NCBI RefSeq assembly: GCF_014489535.1
Contig: NZ_CP060783.1
Location: 2,418,001 to 2,482,000, forward strand
Direction of reading: 5' to 3'
DNA: 64,000 nt
DNA from: Diaphorobacter aerolatus
GTDB lineage: Bacteria; Pseudomonadota; Gammaproteobacteria; Burkholderiales; Burkholderiaceae_C
Shown here: piece by piece, positions 19,416 through 27,772 of the stretch
Layout of the letters: every line of letters begins with the position of its first letter
How positions within the stretch are numbered: position 1 is the first letter of the stretch
The notes under the pieces: generated by a model
What the model saw: the letters and a program-made list of their open reading frames with translations, nothing else
Told to the model about the DNA's origin: nothing
The model's database searches: none
Program-made: the position numbers and the translations under genes

Positions 19416-20593
19416 CGCAGAATCCACCCGATACCTCTTTGGGACTCAGCTCAGCCATGCAAGCGTCTCGCCCCGTCTTTCGTGACGACCATGAAATGCT
19501 GCGCGCACAGGTGCAGCGTTTCGTGGCGCAGGAAATTCTGCCGTTCTACGCGCAGTGGGAAGACATGGGCGTGACGCCGCGCGAACTGTGGCGCAAGGCC
19601 GGTGCGAACGGCCTGCTCAACTGCGCGATTCCCGCACCCTGGGGACATGACGGCGATTTCGGCCATGCGGCTGTGGTGCTCGAAACCATCGCGCGCGCCA
19701 ACTGTCTGGGCATCGGTTTTTCGATCCACTCGGACATGGTCGCTCCCTACATCCTGCATCTGGGCACGCGCGAGCAAAAGGACCGCTGGCTGCCACGCAT
19801 GACCTCGGGCGAATGGATTGGCGCCATTGCCATGACGGAGCCCGACGCGGGCAGTGACCTCAAGGCGATCCGCACGCGCGCCCGCCGCGAGCACGACCAC
19901 TATGTGCTCAGCGGAGTGAAGACCTTCATCACCAATGGTGCGAACGCCGACATCGTGATCGTGCTCGCAAGCACGGCGCCCGAACTTGGCGCGCGCGGGC
20001 TCTCGCTGTTCGTGGTGGAACGCGGCATGGCCGGCTTCACCTCGGGCGCGCCGCTTCGCAAGATCGGGCAGCATGCGCAGGACACCAGCGAGCTTTTTTT
20101 CAACGACGTGCAACTGCCGCTTGAGAACCGTCTGGGCGCGGAAAACGCGGCATTCGAACACGCCACCGCCGAACTCGCGCAGGAGCGGCTCGCCATTGCG
20201 CTGCGCGCCGCCGCGAGTCTCGAAGGCATGATCGACGCCACCGCCGACTACGTGAAACAACGCAAGGCATTTGGCCGCCGCATCGTGGATTTCCAGAACG
20301 CGCGCTTCAAGCTCGCCGATGCGATTGCGCAGACCACCATGCTGCGCGTGTTTCTCGACGATTGCCTGGCCAGACACATGCGCCTTGAACTCGACCCGGT
20401 CACCGCCGCCATCGCCAAGCTGAACGCCACGGAACTGCAGGGCCGCATCCTCGACGACCTGCTGCAGATGTTCGGTGGTTACGGCTACATGGCCGAATAC
20501 GGCATCGGCCGCGCGTGGACCGATGCGCGCGCGCTGCGCATCCTCGGCGGCACGAGCGAGATCATGCGCGACATCATCGGCAAGCGCATCTGA
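19412..20593 (+). CDS. Acyl-CoA dehydrogenase family protein, last gene of the polysaccharide operon
   Basis: Up to 393 residues. A TTG at 19412 overlaps the previous stop (TTGA); an in-frame ATG at 19457 gives 378 residues and looks like a more usual N-terminus (MQASRPVFRDDHEMLR). Domain order is standard: N-terminal helical, middle beta (AMTEPDAGSDLKAIRT, GVKTFITNGANAD), C-terminal helical (QRKAFGRRIVDFQ, MFGGYGYMAEYGIGR, LGGTSEIMRDIIGKRI). The LGGTSEI end lacks the Glu seen in MCAD-type enzymes. The catalytic base may instead be the Glu in ASLEGM, as in the LCAD/isovaleryl type. It may act on the acyl group carried by the module or be a co-transcribed metabolic gene. Confidence 0.88.
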   Translation: MTQNPPDTSLGLSSAMQASRPVFRDDHEMLRAQVQRFVAQEILPFYAQWEDMGVTPRELWRKAGANGLLNCAIPAPWGHDGDFGHAAVVLETIARANCLGIGFSIHSDMVAPYILHLGTREQKDRWLPRMTSGEWIGAIAMTEPDAGSDLKAIRTRARREHDHYVLSGVKTFITNGANADIVIVLASTAPELGARGLSLFVVERGMAGFTSGAPLRKIGQHAQDTSELFFNDVQLPLENRLGAENAAFEHATAELAQERLAIALRAAASLEGMIDATADYVKQRKAFGRRIVDFQNARFKLADAIAQTTMLRVFLDDCLARHMRLELDPVTAAIAKLNATELQGRILDDLLQMFGGYGYMAEYGIGRAWTDARALRILGGTSEIMRDIIGKRI

Positions 20594-20601
20594 CCGACGT
20601 T

Positions 20602-21642
20602 TCAGCGCGTCGGTGCCTGCTGTTTGAGTTCCACCGCGCGATCGAGCTTCCAGACGCTGCGCAGCGCAACGCCTTCGGGCGTGTTCTGCGAGGCCCATGG
20701 CTCGAGCGCAAACGCGACGACGCGCTGAGCGCCGTAGCCCTGCGCCACCTTCCATTGATCGCGCAGCCGCGTGACAGCCGCCGTGCGCGCCTGGAACTGG
20801 CCCCGCATATTGGCGGTGGCCGGCAGGCGCTCGAACAGTTCGACGACCAGATCGAACGGGGCAGCGCGCTTGAGCAGCATTTGATGCAAGGGCTCCAGAT
20901 TGGCATAGTTGTTCATGCCGTGAACCCCGACACCGTCCTGAATCATCGGACGGACCCGAACCCGGTCGAGCAGATGGCTCCACAGTTGCGCCAGCAGTTC
21001 GGGACTCGCCATTTCGCTGTAATACGTGGAGATCGCGGGTTCATGGCCGCTGGTCTCGATCGCCACCTCGGACAACGGCTTGAGCCATTGCGCAAGCAGC
21101 TCGCGCCGTTGCGCCGGGCCCCAGTGGTACTGCTCGATCTCGTACGGGATGTACCAGCCCTCGAACGCCGGGTGCTTTTGCCACGTGACCGAGCGCATGT
21201 AGTCGATGGAGTTCCTGCCGATGGACTGCATGTAGCCCGACACCTCGTTGATGTCGGATTTGTCGATTTCATCCCACCAGCGCTCGTTGTAGGGCAGGCC
21301 GATGTTCACGCCAAGACCGACCTTGCCGGCTTCGTCCAGCAGCGTCTGCAACATGCGGCCACGCGCCTCCCAGGTCCGGGACGCCTCGCCCTCGATGCCC
21401 ACCCATTGCAGGAACAGCGAATCGCATCCGAGTTCCACCATGCCGGTAAGGACGCTGCGCCAGCGCTCCGGTTTCCAGTCCATATGTTCCTGCCAGGGTT
21501 GCAGGAAGGTGCCGCCGACCATCTGCGTGCTCTTGCAACCCGCCAGCGCCAGGGCACCGCCAGCGGCAGTGATGCCTGTCACCCGCAACCAGTCGCGACG
21601 CGAAAAATGGCGGCTGGAAATCGATTGAGAAAATATGGACAT
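20602..21642 (-). CDS. Tat-exported lipoprotein with DUF4434-like TIM-barrel domain (putative glycoside hydrolase)
   Basis: 346 residues from ATG 21642. The N-terminus combines a twin-arginine motif (SRRDWLRVTG) with a lipobox (LALAGC), so a folded lipoprotein exported by Tat is expected. The body (TFLQPWQEHMDWKPERW, LFLQWVG, GLGVNIGLPYNERWW, HPAFEGWYIPYEIEQYHW) has the look of DUF4434 TIM-barrel proteins, with several acidic residues at strand ends. Convergent with the polysaccharide operon 8 bp away. Polysaccharide operons often carry a periplasmic hydrolase (AlgL, BcsZ, PgaB), so it may trim the glycan. Function is inferred only. Confidence 0.68.
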   Translation of the reverse strand: MSIFSQSISSRHFSRRDWLRVTGITAAGGALALAGCKSTQMVGGTFLQPWQEHMDWKPERWRSVLTGMVELGCDSLFLQWVGIEGEASRTWEARGRMLQTLLDEAGKVGLGVNIGLPYNERWWDEIDKSDINEVSGYMQSIGRNSIDYMRSVTWQKHPAFEGWYIPYEIEQYHWGPAQRRELLAQWLKPLSEVAIETSGHEPAISTYYSEMASPELLAQLWSHLLDRVRVRPMIQDGVGVHGMNNYANLEPLHQMLLKRAAPFDLVVELFERLPATANMRGQFQARTAAVTRLRDQWKVAQGYGAQRVVAFALEPWASQNTPEGVALRSVWKLDRAVELKQQAPTR

Positions 21643-21800
21643 TGATCCGACTCTATCGAAAATCCCGGGAAAGACCGTATGTGCAGGCAATAGAGCGTAA
21701 AACGCTGGTTGCAACTTTCATTGGCCGACATCCTCCGATATGGCGTGCTGCAGATCGGAAAAACCTTGGCAAATTCAAACCATTCTTACCAAAACAAGTG

Positions 21801-22948
21801 TCAATTGCTCGCCCTGCGCAGCACCAGCACGTCGATGCTCGACGGCACGCCGAGCCGCACCGCAAAGCCCGCCCAGAGACCCGCGCCGTTGCTCACGAAG
21901 AGCTTCATGCGATCCACGTCGTACGCGCCGCGTACAAAGCCATTGTTGACCGGCGCGACCAGCCAGCGATCCATGCCGAGCACGTGCCCGCCATGGGTAT
22001 GGCCCGAAATCTGGAGGCCAACGCCATGCGCCGCGTTTTCATGCGCGAGCTTGGGCTGGTGCGCGAGCAGGAGATGAAAGTCCGCGCCCCTGGCCTGGGC
22101 CCTGACGGCCTCGATGTCGGGCGGCAGGCCCTCGGGCATGCCCGGATCGGAGTTCTGTTGCGACAGCCGCCCATAGGCCGGATCACCGATTCCCGAGATC
22201 GCAAGCGTGCGGCCCTTGATCGTCACGCGCCGGGTCTGGTTTTCCAGATAGCCGAGGTTCAGCGACCGGTAGACGCGCGCCCAGGCGTTGTAGCCGCTGT
22301 AATACTCATGATTGCCCGGTGCCGAGAACACGCCGTATTTCGCGCGCAATTGCGACAGCGGCGCAATATTGCCCGCCTGCGTACCGGCATCGCCATCGAC
22401 CATGTCACCCGGCAACACCACCAGATCGGGCTTTGCCGCCAGCGTGCGGTTGACGATGCCCTGCACGTAATGCACGTCGTTGATCGGACTCGCATGGATA
22501 TCCGCGATCACCGCCACCCGCAGGCCGTCGAGTTCGGCGGGCAGGCCGGCAAGCGCTATTTCCTGCTCGCGCACCTCGGGACCTTGAGCGCCTGCGTCAC
22601 GCCAAAGCCCGTCACCAGCAGCGCCACGGCCACGATCACGGCGGTGAACAGTCGGCGTGAATGCGGGGTGAATACGCCGAGCAGGCCGACCACGTCACGC
22701 AGCACGGCCAGCAAAAAGGCCAGCATCAGCGCCGAAAACATCCAGCCCGCCACTACCTGAAGGTGGGCGATCACGAAATAGCTGATCTGGGTGTTGCGCA
22801 TCACCCAGATCAGCGCCGCTGGCATGGCCCCGAGCAGCGCGGTGATGACAAATGCCAGCCAGAACGCGCCGCGACGCTCGCGCTGGAGCAAAGGCCACCA
22901 CAGCCACAGGGCGACGGGCAATACGATCAGACTGGCGTAGAAGATCAT
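21801..22948 (-). CDS. Membrane-anchored metallophosphoesterase (YkuE/YaeI-like; frame broken near 22577)
   Basis: The gene reads on from ATG 22948 (MIFYASLIVLPVALWLWWPL) with three or four membrane helices in about 125 residues, then loses frame after ALKVP and continues one frame over with REQEIALAGLPAELDGLRVAVIADIHAS. Calcineurin-type metal ligand motifs follow: ADIHAS, VLPGDMVDG, APGNHEYY, LAHQP and SGHTHGGHV. One missing C near 22577 explains the break and gives about 382 residues. It acts on a phosphoester or nucleotide/lipid substrate that cannot be specified, at the membrane. Divergent from a small CWC gene. Confidence 0.88.
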
Positions 22949-23008
22949 TCGAGATGCTTTGGTGAATTCGGCACTCCGAGTCGATACACTGTGACCCGAA
23001 AGTACCCC

Positions 23009-23224
23009 ATGAGCCCCGTTGAACACGAAGCCTCCGACACCAGCCACTGCCCGCTGTGCGGTCAGGCCAATGAGTGCGCGATTGTCGCAGGCTATCCTCC
23101 CGAGAGTTGCTGGTGCATGAAAGAGTCCATATCGCCCGAGGCTCTTGCACGCGTGCCCGACGAGCAACAGGGCAAAAGCTGCATCTGCCCTCAATGCGCA
23201 AGGCCAGTGACGACATCGGCCTGA
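23009..23224 (+). CDS. Cysteine-rich CWC family protein
   Basis: 71 residues with seven cysteines arranged as CPLCGQANEC, CWCM and CICPQC. This pattern and size match the cysteine-rich CWC family, small bacterial proteins with probable metal (zinc) binding and unknown function. Divergent from the metallophosphoesterase gene, sharing a 60-bp promoter region. Confidence 0.8.
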   Translation: MSPVEHEASDTSHCPLCGQANECAIVAGYPPESCWCMKESISPEALARVPDEQQGKSCICPQCARPVTTSA

Positions 23225-23323
23225 GTCGCGCCTGGCCTGCCTCGCCGTATGGCCCGGCCTGCCCATGTCACTCGCAACCGATATGATTCGGCCTCGTTTT
23301 TCACTTCTGCAAAGGATCCAGAA

Positions 23324-23512
23324 ATGCCCACCTACCACGTCGAAATGATGGAAGGCCGCACGGTCGAACAAAAGCGCAAGCTTGCCGAAGAAATCACGCG
23401 CGTGAGCGTCGAGGTGCTGGGCGGCTCGCCCGAATCCGTGGACATCCTGATCACCGACGTCAAGCGCGAAAACTGGGCCACCGGCGGCAAGCTCTGGCTC
23501 GACCGACAGTGA
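23324..23512 (+). CDS. 4-Oxalocrotonate tautomerase family protein
   Basis: 62 residues starting MPTYHVEMMEGRTVEQK, with AAAGGA seven bases upstream. The catalytic proline follows the initiator Met, as required in this superfamily, and the Arg-rich helix (EQKRKLAEEITRV) is typical. Very short tautomerase subunits work as hexamers on enol/keto acids. The following MFS gene begins one base after its stop region, so they are co-transcribed. The physiological substrate is not known; it may be a general tautomerase rather than part of an aromatic pathway. Confidence 0.9.
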   Translation: MPTYHVEMMEGRTVEQKRKLAEEITRVSVEVLGGSPESVDILITDVKRENWATGGKLWLDRQ

Positions 23513-23513
23513 C

Positions 23514-25004
23514 ATGAGAGGTTTCATGCAGGCCACCTTCAGTGGCTCTGCTTCGGTCGGTGCGTTGCGGGAACGCTATGGCGAACGCTACCGCTGGCTT
23601 CTGCTGTTGTCGGTGCTCACGGGCACCATCGCCTCGCTGATCCCATCGACCAGCGTGAACGTGGCCATTCCGGCGATGAGCGCCTATTTCGGGCTCGGTC
23701 AGGCCCGCGCGCAATGGATCACCTCGGGCTTCATGGTCGCGTCCACCGTGTCGATGCTGACCACGCCCTGGCTGCTCACCCGATTCGGCTACCGCGCAAC
23801 CTATATGGGCGCGGTGTTGCTGCTCATGATCGGCGCGATCATGGGTGGCGTGGCCGTGCAATTCCCGCTAGTGCTGGCCTCGCGTGTGGCCGAAGGCATG
23901 GCGGCCGGCATCATCCAGCCGATTCCCGCGGTCATCATCCTGCATGCCTTCAAGCCACACGAGCAGGGGCGCGCGGGCGGGCTCTTCGGCATGGGCGTGG
24001 TGCTCGCGCCTGCGATTGCCCCGGCGCTCGGCGGCGTGCTGACCGATCTGCTCGGCTGGCGCAGCACCTTCTTCATGGTCGTGCCGGTCACGCTGCTCTC
24101 GCTGTGGCTCGGACTCAAGTTCGTTCCGCACTCCTCGCCCGGTGGGGCCAGCGTCGGCGAGAACGCTGCGGGGCTCGACTGGATCGGCCTTACCTTCGGC
24201 GCGGGCGGCACGCTGTGCCTGCTCAACGGCATGGCGCAACTGCACCAGGAACCACGCGGCCCGGCGCTGGTGCTGCTCGCGCTCGCGGTGCTGATGCTCG
24301 TGGCGTTCGTGTTCTGGCAAAAGCGGATGCTCGCGCGTGGACGCAGACCTCTCATGGACCTGCGCCTGTTTCGCTGCCGCCCGTTCGTGATGGGCTGCAT
24401 CGTCTCGGCCGTCTATGGCACGGCAATGTTCGGCTCGACCTATCTGCTGCCGCTGTTCATGCAGATGGGCATCGGCCTGTCGGCGAGCTACGCCGGGAAC
24501 CTGCTGCTGCCCGCCGGACTGGTGCTGGCGCTGACGTTTCCCGTCGTCGGGCGTCTGGCCGACAAACAGCCGACGCACTGGCTGGTGAGCATCGGCCTGG
24601 GCCTGCTGGCGCTGTCGTTTGCGCTGATGATCTTCGTGGGTTCGGGCACGGCGCTGTGGCTGCTGGCCGCCTTCATCGCCGTGGGACGCATCGGCCTTGG
24701 CTTCATCCTGCCGAGTCTGAATCTGGGTGCCATGCGTCCGCTCGACAAATCACTGATCGCGCAGGGCTCGAGCACCATCAGCTTCATCCGCATGCTTGGC
24801 GGCGCGGCGGGCGTGGGCCTGTTCGGCATCGTGCTGCAGTGGCGCATGGAGGTGCACGAGGCCGACCCCGCGCTCGGCATCAAGGCCGCACACCTGATCG
24901 CGTTTCACGAGTGCTTCGTGCTGTTGACCGCGCTGTGCCTGGTGGCACTTGCAGCCGCCACACGGTTGCGCTCGCCGCATCCACCGCCGGACAAAAGCGA
25001 GTGA
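23514..25004 (+). CDS. MFS transporter, DHA2 (EmrB/QacA) type
   Basis: 496 residues and about 14 hydrophobic helices. The first loop region TSVNVAIPAMSAYFGLGQARAQW and helix-5 motif GMGVVLAPAIAPALGGVLTDLLGWRSTFF are characteristic of drug:H+ antiporter-2 proteins (motif C: G-x-x-x-G-P-x-x-G-G type). It probably exports a drug or metabolite. Starts at ATG 23514; ATG 23526 is an alternative. No partner membrane fusion protein is adjacent. Confidence 0.92.
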   Translation: MRGFMQATFSGSASVGALRERYGERYRWLLLLSVLTGTIASLIPSTSVNVAIPAMSAYFGLGQARAQWITSGFMVASTVSMLTTPWLLTRFGYRATYMGAVLLLMIGAIMGGVAVQFPLVLASRVAEGMAAGIIQPIPAVIILHAFKPHEQGRAGGLFGMGVVLAPAIAPALGGVLTDLLGWRSTFFMVVPVTLLSLWLGLKFVPHSSPGGASVGENAAGLDWIGLTFGAGGTLCLLNGMAQLHQEPRGPALVLLALAVLMLVAFVFWQKRMLARGRRPLMDLRLFRCRPFVMGCIVSAVYGTAMFGSTYLLPLFMQMGIGLSASYAGNLLLPAGLVLALTFPVVGRLADKQPTHWLVSIGLGLLALSFALMIFVGSGTALWLLAAFIAVGRIGLGFILPSLNLGAMRPLDKSLIAQGSSTISFIRMLGGAAGVGLFGIVLQWRMEVHEADPALGIKAAHLIAFHECFVLLTALCLVALAAATRLRSPHPPPDKSE

Positions 25005-25083
25005 TGGTCCGCGTTTTGTACTATGGCAGCCACCCGTCGGGCAGAATCCCCGTATCCTCCCGAAACGCGAAAGCCTTCAACGC

Positions 25084-25844
25084 ATGTGCCAGCTCTTAGG
25101 AATGAACTGCAACACCCCGACTGACGTGCGCTTCAGTTTCTCGGGTTCACCCAGCGCGCGGGCAACACCGGTGATCACACCGATGGCTGGGGCATTGCGT
25201 TCTTCGAAGACAAGGGACTGCGCCATTTCGTGGACCACGAACGCGCCATCGATTCGCCGGTCGCCAAGCTGATCCGCGAGTATCCGATCCGCAGCAAGAA
25301 CGTCATCGCGCACATCCGCAAGGCCACGCAGGGCGTCGTGAGTCTGGAGAACTGCCACCCGTTCGTGCGCGAACTCTGGGGCCACTACTGGGTGTTTGCG
25401 CACAACGGCGACCTGAAGGATTTCAGGCCCAATCTGCACAGCCACTTCCAGCCCGTGGGCAGCACCGACAGCGAGCAGGCGTTTTGCTGGATCATGCAGG
25501 AACTCTCCAAGTCGCACGCCCGCATGCCGAGCATCGACGAACTCACCATCACGCTGCGCGAACTTTCGCCGCGCATCGCCCGGCACGGCACGTTCAACTT
25601 CCTGCTCTCGAACGGCCAGGCGCTGTGGGCCCACGCATCCACTCACCTGTACTACGTCGAGCGCAGGCATCCGTTCGCCCATGCGCAGTTGTGCGACGAA
25701 GACCTCAAGGTGAATTTCGCCTCCGAGACCACGCCCGACGACAAGGTTGCCGTCGTCGTGACCGCGCCGCTCACGACGAACGAACAATGGACCGCATTCC
25801 AGAGCGGCGAGCTGCGCGTGTTCGTCAACGGCGAGGCGCGCTGA
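25084..25844 (+). CDS. Class II glutamine amidotransferase, YafJ type (frame broken near 25145)
   Basis: Starts MCQLLGMNCNTPTDV, with the nucleophile cysteine directly after Met as in Ntn-type amidotransferases. After SFSG the frame is lost; the other frame gives DGWGIAFFEDKGLRHF, RSKNVIAHIRKATQG, NCHPFVRELWGHYWVFAHNGDL, TDSEQAFCW and GTFNFLLSNGQALWAH, all YafJ hallmarks. One base missing in the TCGGG-TTC context restores 253 residues, the family's usual length. It hydrolyses glutamine (or a gamma-glutamyl substrate); no synthase partner is adjacent. Confidence 0.9.
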
Positions 25845-25856
25845 ACCGCGCGAGCG

Positions 25857-26666
25857 TCAGGCCTTGATGCCCGCCGTGGTGCCCACGCCCGCAGCCAGAT
25901 AACCACCATCCACGGGCAAAAACACGCCGTTCACATACGCCGCACCGTCGCTGCACAGGTAGACGATGGCATTGGCGATCTCGTTCGTCACGCCCATGCG
26001 CCTCGCGGGAATCGTGGCCTCGAAGGCGGCGCGTGTCTCGGGCGTGTAGTTCCTCTCGGTCATCGGCGTAAGCACCGGCCCGGGCGCCACCGCGTTGACG
26101 GTGATGCCATGGCTGCCAAGCTCCATCGCGAACTGGCGCGTCAGCCCGGTGATCGCCGTCTTCGACGTGCCATAGGCCACGCGCCCCACACCCGCACGCT
26201 CCGAGCTGATCGAAGCCAGGTTCACGATGCGACCGAAGCGCTGCGCGATCATCCCGCGCGCCGCACGCTGCGAGCACAGAAACGTCCCGCCCACGTTCAC
26301 GTCCATCGCCTTGCGGAACATCTCCCAGGAGCACTCCATGACGGCCGCGACCGGCATGATGCCCGCGCTGTTGACCAGCACGTCCGCAGCCTTGCCGAAA
26401 TGCTGCTCCAGCGCGCCGAAGGCCTCATCCACCGACTGCGGACTGCTCACATCGATGGCGAGCGCCACCGCGCCATCCGGGCGCTGCGCATGGAGCCGCT
26501 GCGCCACGGCACGCGCATTGTCGATCTGGATGTCGAGCACCGCGACCCGGTATCCCGCCTGCGCAAGCTGCTCGGCCACCGCAGCGCCAATGCCCGAACC
26601 ACCGCCCGTGATTGCCGCGACCTTGTCGGTCGGTGGTGTGGTGGGGGTGTGCTGTTGCTGCGCCAT
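25857..26666 (-). CDS. Short-chain dehydrogenase/reductase
   Basis: 269 residues from ATG 26666 (GGAG eight bases upstream). Rossmann motif TGGGSGIG, NSAG motif and the catalytic Ser plus YGTSK (Tyr/Lys) are present, ending PVDGGYLAAG. A classical NAD(P)-dependent SDR; substrate unknown. Longer upstream reading is possible but has cysteine-rich, non-homologous sequence, so this start is preferred. Confidence 0.92.
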   Translation of the reverse strand: MAQQQHTPTTPPTDKVAAITGGGSGIGAAVAEQLAQAGYRVAVLDIQIDNARAVAQRLHAQRPDGAVALAIDVSSPQSVDEAFGALEQHFGKAADVLVNSAGIMPVAAVMECSWEMFRKAMDVNVGGTFLCSQRAARGMIAQRFGRIVNLASISSERAGVGRVAYGTSKTAITGLTRQFAMELGSHGITVNAVAPGPVLTPMTERNYTPETRAAFEATIPARRMGVTNEIANAIVYLCSDGAAYVNGVFLPVDGGYLAAGVGTTAGIKA

Positions 26667-26721
26667 GGGCCTGTCTCCTACTTTATTTGTTCGACGATAG
26701 CAGAACCCCGACGCCTGCCGC

Positions 26722-27219
26722 TCAGAGAAAGCCGATCCACCTGCCCGCGAGCAACACCGCGCACCACAGCAGCAACGAAAAAAGGGCGCGCACGCGAACC
26801 GCTGGCGCAATGCCGTGACCCGCCACCATCCGCACCCAACCCGCGCTGCGGTGTTGCCAAACCACATTCGTCAGGGCGATCAACAGCAATGCAAGCTTGC
26901 AAAGAAAAGCGATGTTGCCCAGGTAGTCATGCGGGCGCACAGAAAACAGCCACACGCCCGTCACCAGCGCGAGCACCAGCCCGCAGCCAGCCGTTCGCGA
27001 CAGCCTGGCGGCCAGCGCAGGCAGCAACGCCGCGTCGCCCATGCGCCCGAGGATCAGGAAATCCAGCGTGAACACCGCCCCTACCAACAGCGCCAGCCCC
27101 AGAATATGCGCCGCATTCACGAAAAGATAGGCCACCCCCGACTGCTGCAGCCAGCGCGCCCCGGGCCATGCGGCGATGAGGTCAAGCGCGAACGCCATTG
27201 CCGTCCGAACCCACTCCAT
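26722..27219 (-). CDS. Small four- to five-helix membrane protein, DUF6644-like
   Basis: 165 residues, mostly hydrophobic: helices near LFVNAAHILGLALLVGAVF, CGLVLALVTGVWLF, IAFLCKLALLLIALTNVVW and ALFSLLLWCAVLLAGRWIGF. The conserved His in NAAHILG and the general layout resemble the DUF6644/CopD-like membrane proteins that often sit after a DUF6152 gene. The start codon overlaps the stop of that upstream gene (TGATG), so the two are translationally coupled. Possibly a cytochrome-b-like or copper-related membrane protein; not established. Confidence 0.78.
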   Translation of the reverse strand: MEWVRTAMAFALDLIAAWPGARWLQQSGVAYLFVNAAHILGLALLVGAVFTLDFLILGRMGDAALLPALAARLSRTAGCGLVLALVTGVWLFSVRPHDYLGNIAFLCKLALLLIALTNVVWQHRSAGWVRMVAGHGIAPAVRVRALFSLLLWCAVLLAGRWIGFL

Positions 27220-27611
27220 CACTCCTTGATGCGCTCGGGATACATGTCGTACCGCTTGCCATCCAGGGTGATGCGCACCGCCTTCATGTGCAGCATCGTG
27301 TGATCCTGCGCCCGATTGCCCAGCACCGTGATGCGATCCCCCACCTTGGCCGTCTGCCCCGTGAAGCCCGAGCGCTCGGTCTGCGAAGGATTCCCGAGAT
27401 CCACCTGCCACGACTGCCCGACCTGATTCCTGACCCGCAATTTCGGATGCGGCGGCGCCATCGAGATCGACTCGATCGAGCCCTCCAGCGTTGTCTGCTC
27501 CCCATCCGCCCACGACCAACCGTGATGAGCGAACGCGACCGAATGCCCCGCCAGGGCCAACGCCACCAACGCGAGCCGCCTCGCGACCGTGTTGCTGTGA
27601 AGCTTCTGCAT
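27219..27611 (-). CDS. DUF6152-like periplasmic protein
   Basis: 130 residues with a signal peptide (about residues 1-28, LALVALALAGHSVAFA) directly followed by HHGWSWADGE, the start typical of DUF6152 proteins. A small beta-barrel-like (OB-type) domain follows (TLEGSIESISMAPPHPKLRV ... GQSWQVDLG ... VGDRITVLGNRA). Coupled to the membrane protein gene downstream. Histidines at the mature N-terminus suggest metal binding, but the role is not known. Confidence 0.78.
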   Translation of the reverse strand: MQKLHSNTVARRLALVALALAGHSVAFAHHGWSWADGEQTTLEGSIESISMAPPHPKLRVRNQVGQSWQVDLGNPSQTERSGFTGQTAKVGDRITVLGNRAQDHTMLHMKAVRITLDGKRYDMYPERIKE

Positions 27612-27772
27612 AAAGTCTCCTTGCGAGGTCTATCTATTGGCCTCGGGTGAAGCGCATTATTTCTCTGGCTCCGTGTCGAACAGGTTGTGAATTGCAACAT
27701 GTTCGTCTTGAAGCACCGATGGCGCACTCTGGCGTAGACAACCAGGGGCCGGTCACCGGAACGAATGCCCTG

